From contig JAVBNW010000009.1 in assembly GCA_031551255.1 (NCBI GenBank), positions 1-9,879 of the forward strand: 9,879 nt of DNA. The letters run 5' to 3'. The notes beneath the pieces are model-generated. The model made no database searches. It was given only the letters and a program-made list of their open reading frames with translations, and was not told the DNA's origin. Source of the DNA: JAVBNW01 sp031551255. GTDB lineage: Bacteria > Bacillota > Clostridia > Christensenellales > UBA1750. This document shows, one piece after another, positions 1-7,427 of this stretch. A program made the position numbers and the translations under genes. Within the stretch, counting starts at the first letter, position 1. Every line of letters starts with the position of its first letter.

Positions 1-244
1 CCGGCGGGGCCAGCACGCCCACGATTACGCTGGTGCCGCTGCCGTGATGCAGCAGCACGCGGTCGTTGGGCTGGAGCCCGGCGCAGCTCATCAGGTAGCG
101 GTACAGCTTTTGCGTGGGCTCCTCTTCGCCGTCAAAGCGCAGGCGCACGCCGTCCAGCTCCACCGCCACCACGGTGCCATAGCTGGGTAGCGATTCGACC
201 TCCGGTTCGGGATCCGTAAATAGCTCCTCGCTGATATCGCTCAT
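1..244 (-). CDS. Small tail-tip protein, partial (C-terminus outside window), OB-like
   Basis: Reading leftwards from an ATG at 242-244, the frame stays open to the window edge and gives 81 residues starting MSDISEELF. The ATG overlaps the TGA stop of the hub gene as ATGA, which indicates translational coupling. After an acidic N-terminus of about 18 residues comes a pattern of short beta strands with glycines: GTVVAVELDGVRLRFDG at about 22-38, then an NDRVLLHHGSGTSVIVGVL stretch near the end. This 'G-x-V, R-x-R, D-x-V, G-x-x-V-x-G' rhythm is typical of the OB-fold domains of phage baseplate and spike proteins. Similar small proteins follow the tail hub in many Clostridia prophages, without an established function. 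A role at the tail tip is inferred from position only. The gene is intact as far as it can be seen. Confidence 0.75.
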   Translation of the reverse strand, partial: MSDISEELFTDPEPEVESLPSYGTVVAVELDGVRLRFDGEEEPTQKLYRYLMSCAGLQPNDRVLLHHGSGTSVIVGVLAPP

Positions 245-1353
245 AGGTTCACCAGCCTTTCCGCGCTGTGGCGCATCGCGCCGTTGTACTGGAGCGTAAT
301 ATTCCACGCTCGTTCCACGAAACGCCCGTAAACAAGCTCGCTCTCCAGTTGCAAGCAGTCCCCCGCTTCATGATGGGGCATCAGGGCGGTGTCGAACGAC
401 ACGCCCTCATAGCCCCGGCTCGCCTCGTCCGCCGCGCGGATGGTCGCCTGCTGAAGCACGTCCATGGAAGCGATGCCGTCGAAGGGGATCTTTCTCACCA
501 CGCGCCGCCCGTTCCGGTTCTGGATCGATAACGGGCTCGTGGGCGACGTGTTTTCGTAGACGTAGCTCATGTCTTCCATCTCCGGATTGGACACCACGCC
601 CACGAACACGTTGGGGGCCGAGAACGCGTCCATCGTCAGCGAGCCGCCCTCGCGGATCACGCTCATCACATCGGCGGCGTAGGTGTACTCAGGCACGCGG
701 GCGATGTCCGGCACATACCGCGACGCGCGGAAGATGCCGTTGCCGTCGGCGGTCAGGGGCGTGTAGTTGACTTCCGACAGCAGCGTCGCGACGATCTCGG
801 CCTTGGTGGTGTAGGGCTCCCATTCGCGGTCCGTTGGCAGCGCGTCCGGGACCTCGTCGATCATGACCGAAGACAGGCCCGCGCCGCGCATCAGGGAGAT
901 GACCGCGTCGGTATAGCGCGTGCCGGCGGGGATGTAGTGCCGGGCGACGACCGCGTCGCTTTGCAGCGCAACGCTCATGTCGTAGCATTCGACGCTTCGG
1001 ATCAGCGCGCCGCCGCGCCGCCGTGACGGCGCGGTGGGCATGAAATACACGCCCAGGGGCCATTCTGCAAAGCCGCCGTCCGGCATACGCAGCCGGAAGT
1101 AGATCTTGATGCGGTCGTTTTGCCAGTCCACCGTGCCGGGATCGCGCATCTCCAGACGGGCCGTACGCATGATGGGCGCGGAGGCGTCCAGCGAAAGCGA
1201 CCCGCCCGGATACACGCGCAAATCGCGCTCCTTGAGCACGCCCGCGTTCCCCAGCAGTTCGTAGCGAAACGATACGAGGCGCGTTCCGCCGGCAAAGTGC
1301 AGCGCGCGCCTCACGGATTCGTAGCTATAGCCACCTACGGCAAGATCAAGCAA
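241..1353 (-). CDS. Phage tail hub / Tal-like baseplate protein
   Basis: About 370 residues, likely the hub at the tail tip that closes the tail tube and carries or recruits the host-facing parts. The N-terminal half (VSFRYELL, then GGSLSLDASAPIMRTARLEM at about 50-70, and EWPLGVYFM) matches the beta-rich start of Clostridia siphophage tail proteins. The C-terminal half has ANVFVGVVSNPE, a YENTSPTSP stretch, and FDTALMPHHEAGDCLQL, all typical of the gp44/Tal hub family. The open frame reaches back to an ATG at 1485, but the first 44 codons overlap the preceding gene and do not look like the family. I prefer TTG at 1351-1353 (protein start MLDLAVGGYS), with AGGTGG at 1360-1365 six bases upstream. 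This start overlaps the TGA (1346-1348) of the upstream gene. No endopeptidase domain is evident, so a lytic role cannot be claimed. Confidence 0.82.
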   Translation of the reverse strand: MLDLAVGGYSYESVRRALHFAGGTRLVSFRYELLGNAGVLKERDLRVYPGGSLSLDASAPIMRTARLEMRDPGTVDWQNDRIKIYFRLRMPDGGFAEWPLGVYFMPTAPSRRRGGALIRSVECYDMSVALQSDAVVARHYIPAGTRYTDAVISLMRGAGLSSVMIDEVPDALPTDREWEPYTTKAEIVATLLSEVNYTPLTADGNGIFRASRYVPDIARVPEYTYAADVMSVIREGGSLTMDAFSAPNVFVGVVSNPEMEDMSYVYENTSPTSPLSIQNRNGRRVVRKIPFDGIASMDVLQQATIRAADEASRGYEGVSFDTALMPHHEAGDCLQLESELVYGRFVERAWNITLQYNGAMRHSAERLVNL

Positions 1354-3448
1354 AGCCTTCCACCTCGCTCGCGTCGATAACAGTACAGGGTATCTCCACG
1401 TCGAAATACCGACCCGCGTCGTCTGGGCAGTTGATGGACCCGATCGCGCAAAACGCGCGCTCCCCGCGCGGCGAGCGAAGCACAAAGGTTTCCTTGGCCA
1501 CTACCATGGCTTCCAGGCGCAAAAGTTCTTCGTGCCGTTTCAGCGTGGCATTGACGGTGAAGCTCTGCTGCCTGCCCGCGCCGTACTCCATTACGGGATA
1601 GTTGCGGCCCTCGAACTGCGCCGTCGAGCCCATGGCGTCCATGGATCGCGCGCGTTGCAGGGGCGACCCGAGTCGGTATCGCAGTTCGAAGATATCGCCC
1701 GGCCGCGACGCCAGCGCAAGGGCGAAGTGCGGTATGTCCGGCGCGGCGCGCAGCGGCGGGCAGTCGGCAAAGTTGTCGTCCGCATCGATGCCCCGCACGA
1801 TGTAATCCGCTTCGCCCGCCGCCAGGTAGTCGATGTGGTTGTCTTGCCCGGCGTCCAGCACGGCGATGAGGACCGTTTCGCCCGCCTGCCGCCGGTAGAG
1901 CAGCACGCGTTCGATCTCCGTAGAGCGGTCCGCGATCATGACGTGCACGCCGTAGCGCACCGGCGACGCCATGGCGCTGGGCGCGGGCGGCTTGTACGCG
2001 TCGATCTCCAGGATGTATTCGGCCCACTCGCTCCAATAACCATATTCGTTGCCGACGCACACACGCACGGTATAGGGCCCGTTGTCCAGGTAATCCGGCA
2101 GTTGGTATTCGCGCTCCGGCCCCAGCCGCGTGCCGGTGTCGTGGATCATCTCGCCGCGCAAGACCTGCACGCGGTACGTCGATTGCTCGGGCCCCTGCCA
2201 GGATACGAGCGGCCGGGACCGCGCCGGATCGATCGCGTTGATGATGGGCGCGGGCGGCGGGGCGATCACGATGTTCTCCAGCGGCCTGCTCCACTCGCCC
2301 GCCTCGCCCTGGGAGTTGTACGTGCGCACGCGCCAGGCCATGTTCCCGCTCGCGAGAGCGGATCCCGGCAGCGTATAGGTTTGCTCCGCGCCGTCCAGGG
2401 CCGCCAGCGGCTGCCATTCCCCGTTGCCGTACCGCACTTCCAGTTCGGCGCGCGTCTGCGCCGTGCCGGACGGCGAAGCGTGCCGCCACACGAAGTCGAT
2501 GGGCAGCGAGCGATCCAAATACTGACCCGACGGGCGGATCGCCACGGCGGCGGCGGCGCTGTCGATGGTCGTCACCTCGAACCAGTGCGTCCAGTTCGAG
2601 GCGATGTTATCGTCGCTGACCACCTGCAGCCGCCATTCGACGGCGGCTTGCGAAGGAAAGGAGCCCGCCGGCACGTCGACATACTGGTTCGTGCCAACGG
2701 GCAGCTCCGCATAGGTTTCGGATCCCTTCGCGCGCCACTGGAACCGACCGGACTTTTGCGCGACCGGAACCAGCGACGGCCCCTCGCCGGTGAAGATCCA
2801 AGAAAAGCGCGTCGTGCGCCGCTCGTCCACATACCCCGCCGCTGGCGACGGCTGTTCGATGGTGGGCACGATGTCCTCGGCGGTGACGACCAGGGCCGGG
2901 GCCGTCTCTTGCGGGTTGAAGCTGTCGTATCCGGTGATTTTGACGAGGTGGTAGCCCGACGCGGTCGTCTTGTTCGGCGCGAGCCGGTAGGATCCCGATG
3001 TTGCGATGGCCAGGCCGTACTTAAAAAGCTTCTCGATGCTGTTGGTCGGGAGCTCGGTTTGCTGCACGCCGTACCCGCCGGCGACCCTGCCGGCGAGCGT
3101 GGAAAAGCGCGGCTGGTTTTCGTACGACACCTCGGCTTCCACCCACTCGCCTTCGATGCAGCCCGGGGTAAACGCCGCGCCGAAGTAGCTGAACGTGCCT
3201 ACCGCCGTCGTCCAAACTTCTATGCTCTCCACGTGATGGCGAAAAAAGAGCGCCGATACGCGCTTCTTGGCAATTTCTGCTGGGTATGGAAAACCTATGA
3301 ACGCGTTGTCCTTGTAGATGTATTGGCCGGTGTTGCTCAGGTTGACGGTGTACCTGGGATCCAGTTCCTTCGCGCCGGGAAAGTTCGTGCCCGGGTCGAT
3401 CTCGTGTACGGTCGCGGCGCGATTCGCCAGGATGGTATATTGCGCCAT
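1346..3448 (-). CDS. Multidomain tail-tip protein with Fn3-like repeats and Dit/tail-like C-terminus
   Basis: 700 residues, encoded directly after the tape measure gene, where a distal tail protein is expected. The N-terminal part (about 1-180) is beta-rich. A stretch at about 99-114 ending in VSYENQPRF resembles the 'tvtwnnqP' signature of DNRLRE-like beta-sandwich domains, a tentative match. Then follow about four Ig/Fn3-like segments at roughly 197-293, 300-395, 398-482 and 486-568. Three of them end in a W/Y-x-V/L...WS/WT strand signature (EWRLQVVSDDNIASNWTHW, AWRVRTYNSQGEAGEWS, YTVRVCVGNEYGYWSEW). The C-terminal domain (about 600-695: FEGRNYPVMEYG, FVLRSPRGERAFCAIG, YFDVEIPCTVID) resembles the end domain of Clostridia phage tail proteins. 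The likely role is tail-tip structure and host surface binding. The ATG at 3446-3448 starts two bases after the tape measure stop, with only a G-rich weak ribosome site. Exact domain names are inference. Confidence 0.75.
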   Translation of the reverse strand: MAQYTILANRAATVHEIDPGTNFPGAKELDPRYTVNLSNTGQYIYKDNAFIGFPYPAEIAKKRVSALFFRHHVESIEVWTTAVGTFSYFGAAFTPGCIEGEWVEAEVSYENQPRFSTLAGRVAGGYGVQQTELPTNSIEKLFKYGLAIATSGSYRLAPNKTTASGYHLVKITGYDSFNPQETAPALVVTAEDIVPTIEQPSPAAGYVDERRTTRFSWIFTGEGPSLVPVAQKSGRFQWRAKGSETYAELPVGTNQYVDVPAGSFPSQAAVEWRLQVVSDDNIASNWTHWFEVTTIDSAAAAVAIRPSGQYLDRSLPIDFVWRHASPSGTAQTRAELEVRYGNGEWQPLAALDGAEQTYTLPGSALASGNMAWRVRTYNSQGEAGEWSRPLENIVIAPPPAPIINAIDPARSRPLVSWQGPEQSTYRVQVLRGEMIHDTGTRLGPEREYQLPDYLDNGPYTVRVCVGNEYGYWSEWAEYILEIDAYKPPAPSAMASPVRYGVHVMIADRSTEIERVLLYRRQAGETVLIAVLDAGQDNHIDYLAAGEADYIVRGIDADDNFADCPPLRAAPDIPHFALALASRPGDIFELRYRLGSPLQRARSMDAMGSTAQFEGRNYPVMEYGAGRQQSFTVNATLKRHEELLRLEAMVVAKETFVLRSPRGERAFCAIGSINCPDDAGRYFDVEIPCTVIDASEVEGFA
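1360..1365 (-). promoter_or_regulatory. Ribosome binding site deciding the TTG start of the hub gene
   Basis: AGGTGG on the minus strand lies six bases before TTG 1351-1353. It sits inside the last codons of the upstream tail gene. It is the best Shine-Dalgarno candidate near the point where family-like protein sequence begins, and it supports the short form over the ATG at 1485. Confidence 0.5.
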
Positions 3449-3450
3449 GC

Positions 3451-5943
3451 CTATCGCCCCCGCTTCTTTCCGCTGCGCCGCGCCATACGGGCATTCTGAG
3501 CCATGCGTGTTATATCGTTGATCTCCCTTATGCTACGAGCCTCAATGGTAACCGCAGTATTATCATCGCCATAGCTCGTGGTATACGACGTTTGCGACAT
3601 GCCACCCTCTCCTCCAGACGGGTATCTACCAGACAAGGCAGGTGCCGCGAAGCCATAGCCTCCAGCCATAGACATCTGCGCCGGTGCTGCCCCTAGTGTG
3701 CCCACTGTATCCAGTGCACGGGCGACGGATGCTTCCAGGCGCGACCGCATGGAATCAAACCCGTCGACGAAGGCACCTAAAGTGAATTTGCCCCAACGTA
3801 TACCCTTACGCGAAGGCGAACGAATTTCAAGGTCGCCGGTAAACCCATCTTCAATCAGTGATGTAATCATTTTGACGCTGCGCTTAATTGGCCCAATGCC
3901 GAATGATAGGCCATCGGAAACTCCCTGCGCTACGGCTCCGCCTAGCTTGATGCCGCTCTGCTTGCCCTCCTTGGCCGCCGATACAGCTTCGCGGTCCATA
4001 ATCCCGGCCATCTTTCCTGTGGCCGCTCCCTGCTGCTCTAACTGTTTCGCCAGATAGACTTTTTGCTTTTCAGTCAGGCCGCTATAGTGGGCATCGACAT
4101 AGCCGGCATATTTTTGATAGGCCTCATAGTCTTTTTTCGTTACAGCCGCCACGACGCCGTTTCCGTCTTCTACGGTTGTATAGTAGCTCCGGGCGGCCTT
4201 GGCTGCGTCCTTGCGGCTCTGTTTGATCTTTTCATTAACCTCCGCAAGTGTAATGTACTCTTTTTCCGCCGCCTCCGCGCCCTTAGCGTAGCCCTCCGCG
4301 AGACTATCGCCGATTACTGCGCTGGTTTCTTTGGCGCTGTCCTGCATCTTATTGTTTTCGCCGATTATGGCGTTAACGCTCTTGCTCCATGACGACAAAA
4401 GTTTATTGGTCGCCTTTTCTGATGAGTCTACAAATTCATCCCAGCCCATTCCACCCATTAGTAATTTGATGAGATTGGCTGCCATCGTTACCAGATATTC
4501 TACTGGCGCAAGGATTAGATTCACAACTGCAAAAATAGTATTTAGCATGTTGAAGATGCCTTCGAGCATCGGCAACAACGTGGATCCAAGCGCGGTAGCG
4601 ATGGACATCACGATGTTGAGCATGGATCGCACAGCCTCCAGAGATTGGGCTTCTTGCAGCTTCGTCGATATCTTCGCCACTAAATCATTTAACAGTGCCA
4701 TACCTTGCGTGAGGGCTGGAGAAATGATAGATCCCATGGTATTTTTCAGGCCGTCGCCAATGGATTTTGATCGGTCCATTTCGTCTGCGAGTGCCAGGTA
4801 TGAATCCATCATTTCGCCGGACATGACCGCACCGACATCATGCGCCTCCTGGGCGAGTTCACGCATACGCTTGCTGCCGGCGTCGATAAGTGGATTGAGT
4901 TCGCGCGCCGACTTGCCCATAAGTTCCATAGCTATCGCGTCACGTTCTGTTTGGTTTTCCACTTTGCCCAGTGCGTCGATAATTTCATAAAATACCGCTT
5001 CGTTACTTCGCAAGGCCCCAGTTCCATCTTTGTATTCGACGCGCAATTTCTGGAACGCAGTTACGACTTTCTCGCTGCCATCCCTTGCATCTGACATGCT
5101 TCGTGTCAGTTTGGACATGGACGACGTCATGGTTTCCGCTGATGTATCCACTAGCGGGGCCATGTATACAAATTCTTGATATCTGTCGTTTGTCACGCCC
5201 ATGATGATTGCATTCGTAGCGATATCGTCAGCCGTTTTCGCTCCTTGCGTCGCCATATCGATCAAGGCTTTAACCGCTGCCGCCACGGCGGCCGCAGTAG
5301 CTAAAGCCGCCGCAGTCATACCACCCAGCCCATTCACCGCTTTAGATAGGCCTGGTGGCAGCTTCGCCCCGGCACTTTCGGCCAGGGCGTTGATTTTATC
5401 CCCAAGACCGCCGCCTGCTGCCTTGGTTTCGTCAAACTTTTTTGCGGCCTGCTCCAAGCCGGGTGGGAGTTTAACGCCGAAAAGGTCGGCTATCTTCGAT
5501 GCTACACCCGACAGACCCCCCAGCTTGCCCTGTGCGCCTTCCGCTGCGTTTCCGGCCTCGTCCATTCCGCTCGTCATCTTTTTTAGTTCGGCGCTATTGG
5601 CGGCATAGATACCTTTCGCTTGCTCTAGTTCACGCGCATACGCCCGCTGTTGCTCTGCTGAGATAGTCCCTTTGGCTGCCTGCTGTTGTATCTGCTCCTG
5701 CACGCTCAGCAAAGCATCAAGCTTTTCCTTGCTGTTCTTAACAGCTTCAGCAAATATTACCTGCTTCTGCGCCAGCATTTCGGTGTTTTTCGGGTCGATT
5801 TTTAGGTGCTTTTCCACCTGTTTCAGCTCGCTATTTAGGCTCACACTGGTGTTGTTAACCTTTTTTAAGGCATCATTTAGGGGGCCGGTGTTGCCCCCTA
5901 TCTCTACGGTGATTCCCTTCATGGTACTCGGCAGGTCGGCCAC
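3451..5943 (-). CDS. Tail tape measure protein
   Basis: 830 residues, the scaffold that sets tail length and is ejected into the host during infection. The N-terminus carries the Bacillota signature ITVEIGGNTGPLNDALKKVN and LKIDPKNTEMLAQKQ, followed by a long coiled coil (about 25-125). A paired KLPPGL motif (about 158-163 and 194-199) precedes an Ala-rich hydrophobic segment (about 208-230). The core at about 325-370 includes QTERDAIAMELMGKSARELNP. A second hydrophobic stretch spans about 440-496. Near the C-terminus comes the usual LEIRSPSRKGIRWGKFTLGAFVDGF, and the protein ends in a basic tail. The start is GTG at 5941-5943, three bases past the upstream TAG; an internal ATG seven codons later (MKGITVEIGG) is a possible alternative, and neither has a well-spaced ribosome site. 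Length predicts a tail of about 120 nm by the usual ratio. Base composition is clearly lower in GC than the genes to its left. Confidence 0.95.
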   Translation of the reverse strand: MADLPSTMKGITVEIGGNTGPLNDALKKVNNTSVSLNSELKQVEKHLKIDPKNTEMLAQKQVIFAEAVKNSKEKLDALLSVQEQIQQQAAKGTISAEQQRAYARELEQAKGIYAANSAELKKMTSGMDEAGNAAEGAQGKLGGLSGVASKIADLFGVKLPPGLEQAAKKFDETKAAGGGLGDKINALAESAGAKLPPGLSKAVNGLGGMTAAALATAAAVAAAVKALIDMATQGAKTADDIATNAIIMGVTNDRYQEFVYMAPLVDTSAETMTSSMSKLTRSMSDARDGSEKVVTAFQKLRVEYKDGTGALRSNEAVFYEIIDALGKVENQTERDAIAMELMGKSARELNPLIDAGSKRMRELAQEAHDVGAVMSGEMMDSYLALADEMDRSKSIGDGLKNTMGSIISPALTQGMALLNDLVAKISTKLQEAQSLEAVRSMLNIVMSIATALGSTLLPMLEGIFNMLNTIFAVVNLILAPVEYLVTMAANLIKLLMGGMGWDEFVDSSEKATNKLLSSWSKSVNAIIGENNKMQDSAKETSAVIGDSLAEGYAKGAEAAEKEYITLAEVNEKIKQSRKDAAKAARSYYTTVEDGNGVVAAVTKKDYEAYQKYAGYVDAHYSGLTEKQKVYLAKQLEQQGAATGKMAGIMDREAVSAAKEGKQSGIKLGGAVAQGVSDGLSFGIGPIKRSVKMITSLIEDGFTGDLEIRSPSRKGIRWGKFTLGAFVDGFDSMRSRLEASVARALDTVGTLGAAPAQMSMAGGYGFAAPALSGRYPSGGEGGMSQTSYTTSYGDDNTAVTIEARSIREINDITRMAQNARMARRSGKKRGR

Positions 5944-5946
5944 CCC

Positions 5947-6509
5947 CTAGAAATTATCAAAGTCTGCCTGGGTTGCGTTACGCATGTATTCGCCGTCTTC
6001 ATCGCTGTAATAGCCATCATTCATGGCTTCGGTATACATATCCATCAGCAATCCCATGGACAAAAGGTCCATGTCGGCGATCGACAATCCCATTTGCACG
6101 GCGCGCAGCATAAGTAGGGGAGTTGTTATTTCCCTTGTTTCTCGATCACCGTCATCAAGTTTTTTTTTGCATCCACCAACGTTTCCATGTTGAGTACCCA
6201 TAGATCGATGATTTCCGGCAGGATATCGTATATAGAAAACACGCCGAATTCGTCAAACCATTCTTCCGGGGTATCGGCGATAGAAGGATCGGCATACTTC
6301 GCCATGGTATAAGCCACGTTTTCGAATACCTCCAGGCTTGGAATGTCGAACGGCACCTCATCCTTTGTTCGTTTTTCAAGCGCCGCCTGGAGAATGGAAA
6401 GATCCTTCATGAGGTCGCGCCGAAATTTATGACGGTAGAGGCGCGGGATCCCCGCCGATGCTCCAAACCGTATCGATTTGCCGTCGATTACCACCGTCTT
6501 CGAGAGCAT
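5947..6509 (-). CDS. Tail assembly chaperone, long -1 frameshift product (G-T fusion)
   Basis: The predicted fusion is 187 residues, made when ribosomes on the chaperone message slip back one base at A-AAA-AAC (6159-6165). After the slip the frame reads LDDGDRETREITTP and then a helical domain containing MGLSIADMDLLSMGLLMDM, ending at TAG 5947-5949. This T part has the pattern of Bacillota chaperone C-terminal extensions. It has no good start or ribosome site of its own, although its open frame reaches to 6201, upstream of the slip site. By analogy with lambda gpG/gpGT, the long form should bind the tape measure protein and recruit major tail protein, and it would be absent from the finished particle. 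The order chaperone, fusion, tape measure is exactly the one found across siphoviruses. Frameshift efficiency cannot be judged from sequence. Confidence 0.85.
6126..6509 (-). CDS. Tail assembly chaperone, short form (gpG-like)
   Basis: 127 residues read in the zero frame to TAA 6126-6128. It is an alpha-rich cytoplasmic protein thought to coat the tape measure during tail assembly. Visible features are the start KTVVIDGKSIRFGASAGIPRLYR, similar to the N-terminus of Bacillota phage chaperones, a K/R-rich patch (RHKFRRDLMKD), a helical middle and an acidic stretch (DTPEEWFDEFGVFSIYDILPE). I chose ATG 6507-6509, one base after the TAA of the major tail gene, because GGAGG and GGTG lie upstream at workable distance. 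A GTG three codons earlier (6516-6518), overlapping that stop, is possible but sits too close to the GGAGG. The identity rests mainly on position between major tail and tape measure genes and on the slip site near its end. Confidence 0.88.
   Translation of the reverse strand: MLSKTVVIDGKSIRFGASAGIPRLYRHKFRRDLMKDLSILQAALEKRTKDEVPFDIPSLEVFENVAYTMAKYADPSIADTPEEWFDEFGVFSIYDILPEIIDLWVLNMETLVDAKKNLMTVIEKQGK
6159..6165 (-). promoter_or_regulatory. Programmed -1 ribosomal frameshift slip site (A-AAA-AAC)
   Basis: On the minus strand the message reads GC, nine A, C. In the zero frame the codons are GCA AAA AAA AAC TTG. Slipping AAA-AAC back by one gives AAA-AAA and moves reading to CTT GAT GAC, the frame of the T extension. 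The slip site lies about 11 codons before the zero-frame TAA. I found no convincing stable hairpin directly downstream; a weak AGGGA/TCCC pairing lies some 20 bases on. The long A run could also favour polymerase slippage. Confidence 0.82.
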
Positions 6510-6510
6510 A

Positions 6511-7101
6511 TTATTCACCGCCTCCGCCCGGAGCTGCCGCGCCTTTCTGGTACACCGATTTGTACCAATTGTCGTACATCGCCTTCGTTGCTTCGTCCCC
6601 GGTATTGGCCTTTACATCGCGTGTGTCCGGTCTCGGTGCCGCAGATATCGACAGCGATTCAGTTTTAACCTCGATGTTCTTCGTCCGGGTGGCGCTCTCG
6701 ATGTTGGGGCGGCTAGCTAAGCAATAGTACAGCACCCAGCGCGTCGCACTCGCATCCCCGTCGAACTCAAACAACAAAGCGAAATGCTTTTGCCGCGCCT
6801 CGCTGTTCTCCACCAGCATGTTATTTACGTCTCTTTCCTCGCCCAAGCAATCTATTCGATATTCTTCGGGGATTAGTGCGAGCTCAAGCGTGCCTTGGTA
6901 GCCATCGTTCACAAATTTTTCGAAGTATTTGATATTCCCAGCGTAGAACTCTACGGCATCGCCTTGGGCGCTAAGCACCAAGCTTACAGGACCAGGTATT
7001 AGTAAAGGGGTTGCGTAAGTGAGAAGCCCTGTGGTCTCGTCTTCGGTAATCGTCGCATAATGGGTATTGCAAAGGCCGTACTTTACCTTATTCCGTTTCA
7101 T
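6511..7101 (-). CDS. Major tail tube protein, phi13 family
   Basis: 196 residues, the subunit that polymerises into the tail tube. The sequence fits the phi13-type major tail family closely: VKYGLCNTHYA near the start, IPGPVSLVLSAQGD (about 36-49), FYAGNIKYFEKFVNDGYQG, LELALIPEEYR, the KHFALLFEFDGD strand (about 105-116), and ATRWVLYYCLASRPNIES followed by TESLSISAAPRPD. Length is normal for the family. The C-terminus after about residue 165 is a flexible Ala/Gly-rich tail ending in GGGGE. The ATG overlaps the TGA of the terminator gene as ATGA, and GGAGGG lies six bases upstream at 7108-7113, so coupled and strong translation is expected. Confidence 0.95.
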   Translation of the reverse strand: MKRNKVKYGLCNTHYATITEDETTGLLTYATPLLIPGPVSLVLSAQGDAVEFYAGNIKYFEKFVNDGYQGTLELALIPEEYRIDCLGEERDVNNMLVENSEARQKHFALLFEFDGDASATRWVLYYCLASRPNIESATRTKNIEVKTESLSISAAPRPDTRDVKANTGDEATKAMYDNWYKSVYQKGAAAPGGGGE

Positions 7102-7427
7102 CGGCCACCCTCCAGTTGTTCAAAATCATAGAGGACCTGGTACAGGGCCTCGTCTTCGATCTCGTCTTCATCCTCGATTTCCCAGCATATTCCCGCTTTA
7201 TCCATTACGGCTTCGATCTTAGCTTCCGCCGCTGGATCCTTTTCCTCAGTAGCCAGCATCGCGCGCCAGTGCCGCAGTTTTGCATGCACATGATTCCCCG
7301 CGAAATGGTTACGCGTTCCCAGCGTCAGCAGCAAGATATAGGGCAGGGCAGGGCGACGCTTGAATTTTCTAAAGGCGACCGGGTATCCAGTTTGCCGATA
7401 CATGGCCACCAACTCATCTTGCCGCAT
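7098..7427 (-). CDS. Tail terminator / tail completion protein
   Basis: 109 residues, expected to cap the head-proximal end of the tail tube and join it to the neck. It has the look of the Bacillota terminator family: a start with TGYPVAFRKFKRRPALPYILLL (the usual 'tgyPvay.hF...P.Pfi'), then NHFAGNHVHAKLRHWRAMLATE, and an acidic C-terminal half ending in ALYQVLYDFEQLEGG. Its ATG (7425-7427) lies inside the end of the gp10-like gene, overlapping by 14 bases, with AAGAAGG about nine bases upstream. Its TGA overlaps the major tail start. The position between gp10-like and major tail genes is the standard one. Sequence similarity in this family is loose, so the call leans partly on order. Confidence 0.88.
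   Translation of the reverse strand: MRQDELVAMYRQTGYPVAFRKFKRRPALPYILLLTLGTRNHFAGNHVHAKLRHWRAMLATEEKDPAAEAKIEAVMDKAGICWEIEDEDEIEDEALYQVLYDFEQLEGGR

Noticed and set aside
1354..1485. N-terminal extension of the hub protein to an ATG at 1485
   Set aside because: It overlaps the upstream gene by 140 bases and is Arg/Ser/Thr-rich and not family-like; a TTG with AGGTGG fits better.
1532..3499. A 655-codon open frame on the plus strand
   Set aside because: It lies antisense to the tail-tip gene in a GC-rich region. Its product is Arg/Val/Gly-rich with no recognisable domain, and the minus-strand gene has clear domains and operon context.
4331..4990. A 219-codon plus-strand frame opposite the tape measure gene
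   Set aside because: Ser/Ile-rich shadow with no ribosome site or family pattern; the minus strand encodes conserved tape measure motifs here.
5947..6201. T region as a stand-alone gene starting with ATG at 6201
   Set aside because: Its first residues before the slip site are just the wrong frame of the chaperone, and no ribosome site precedes it; the frameshift fusion explains it better.
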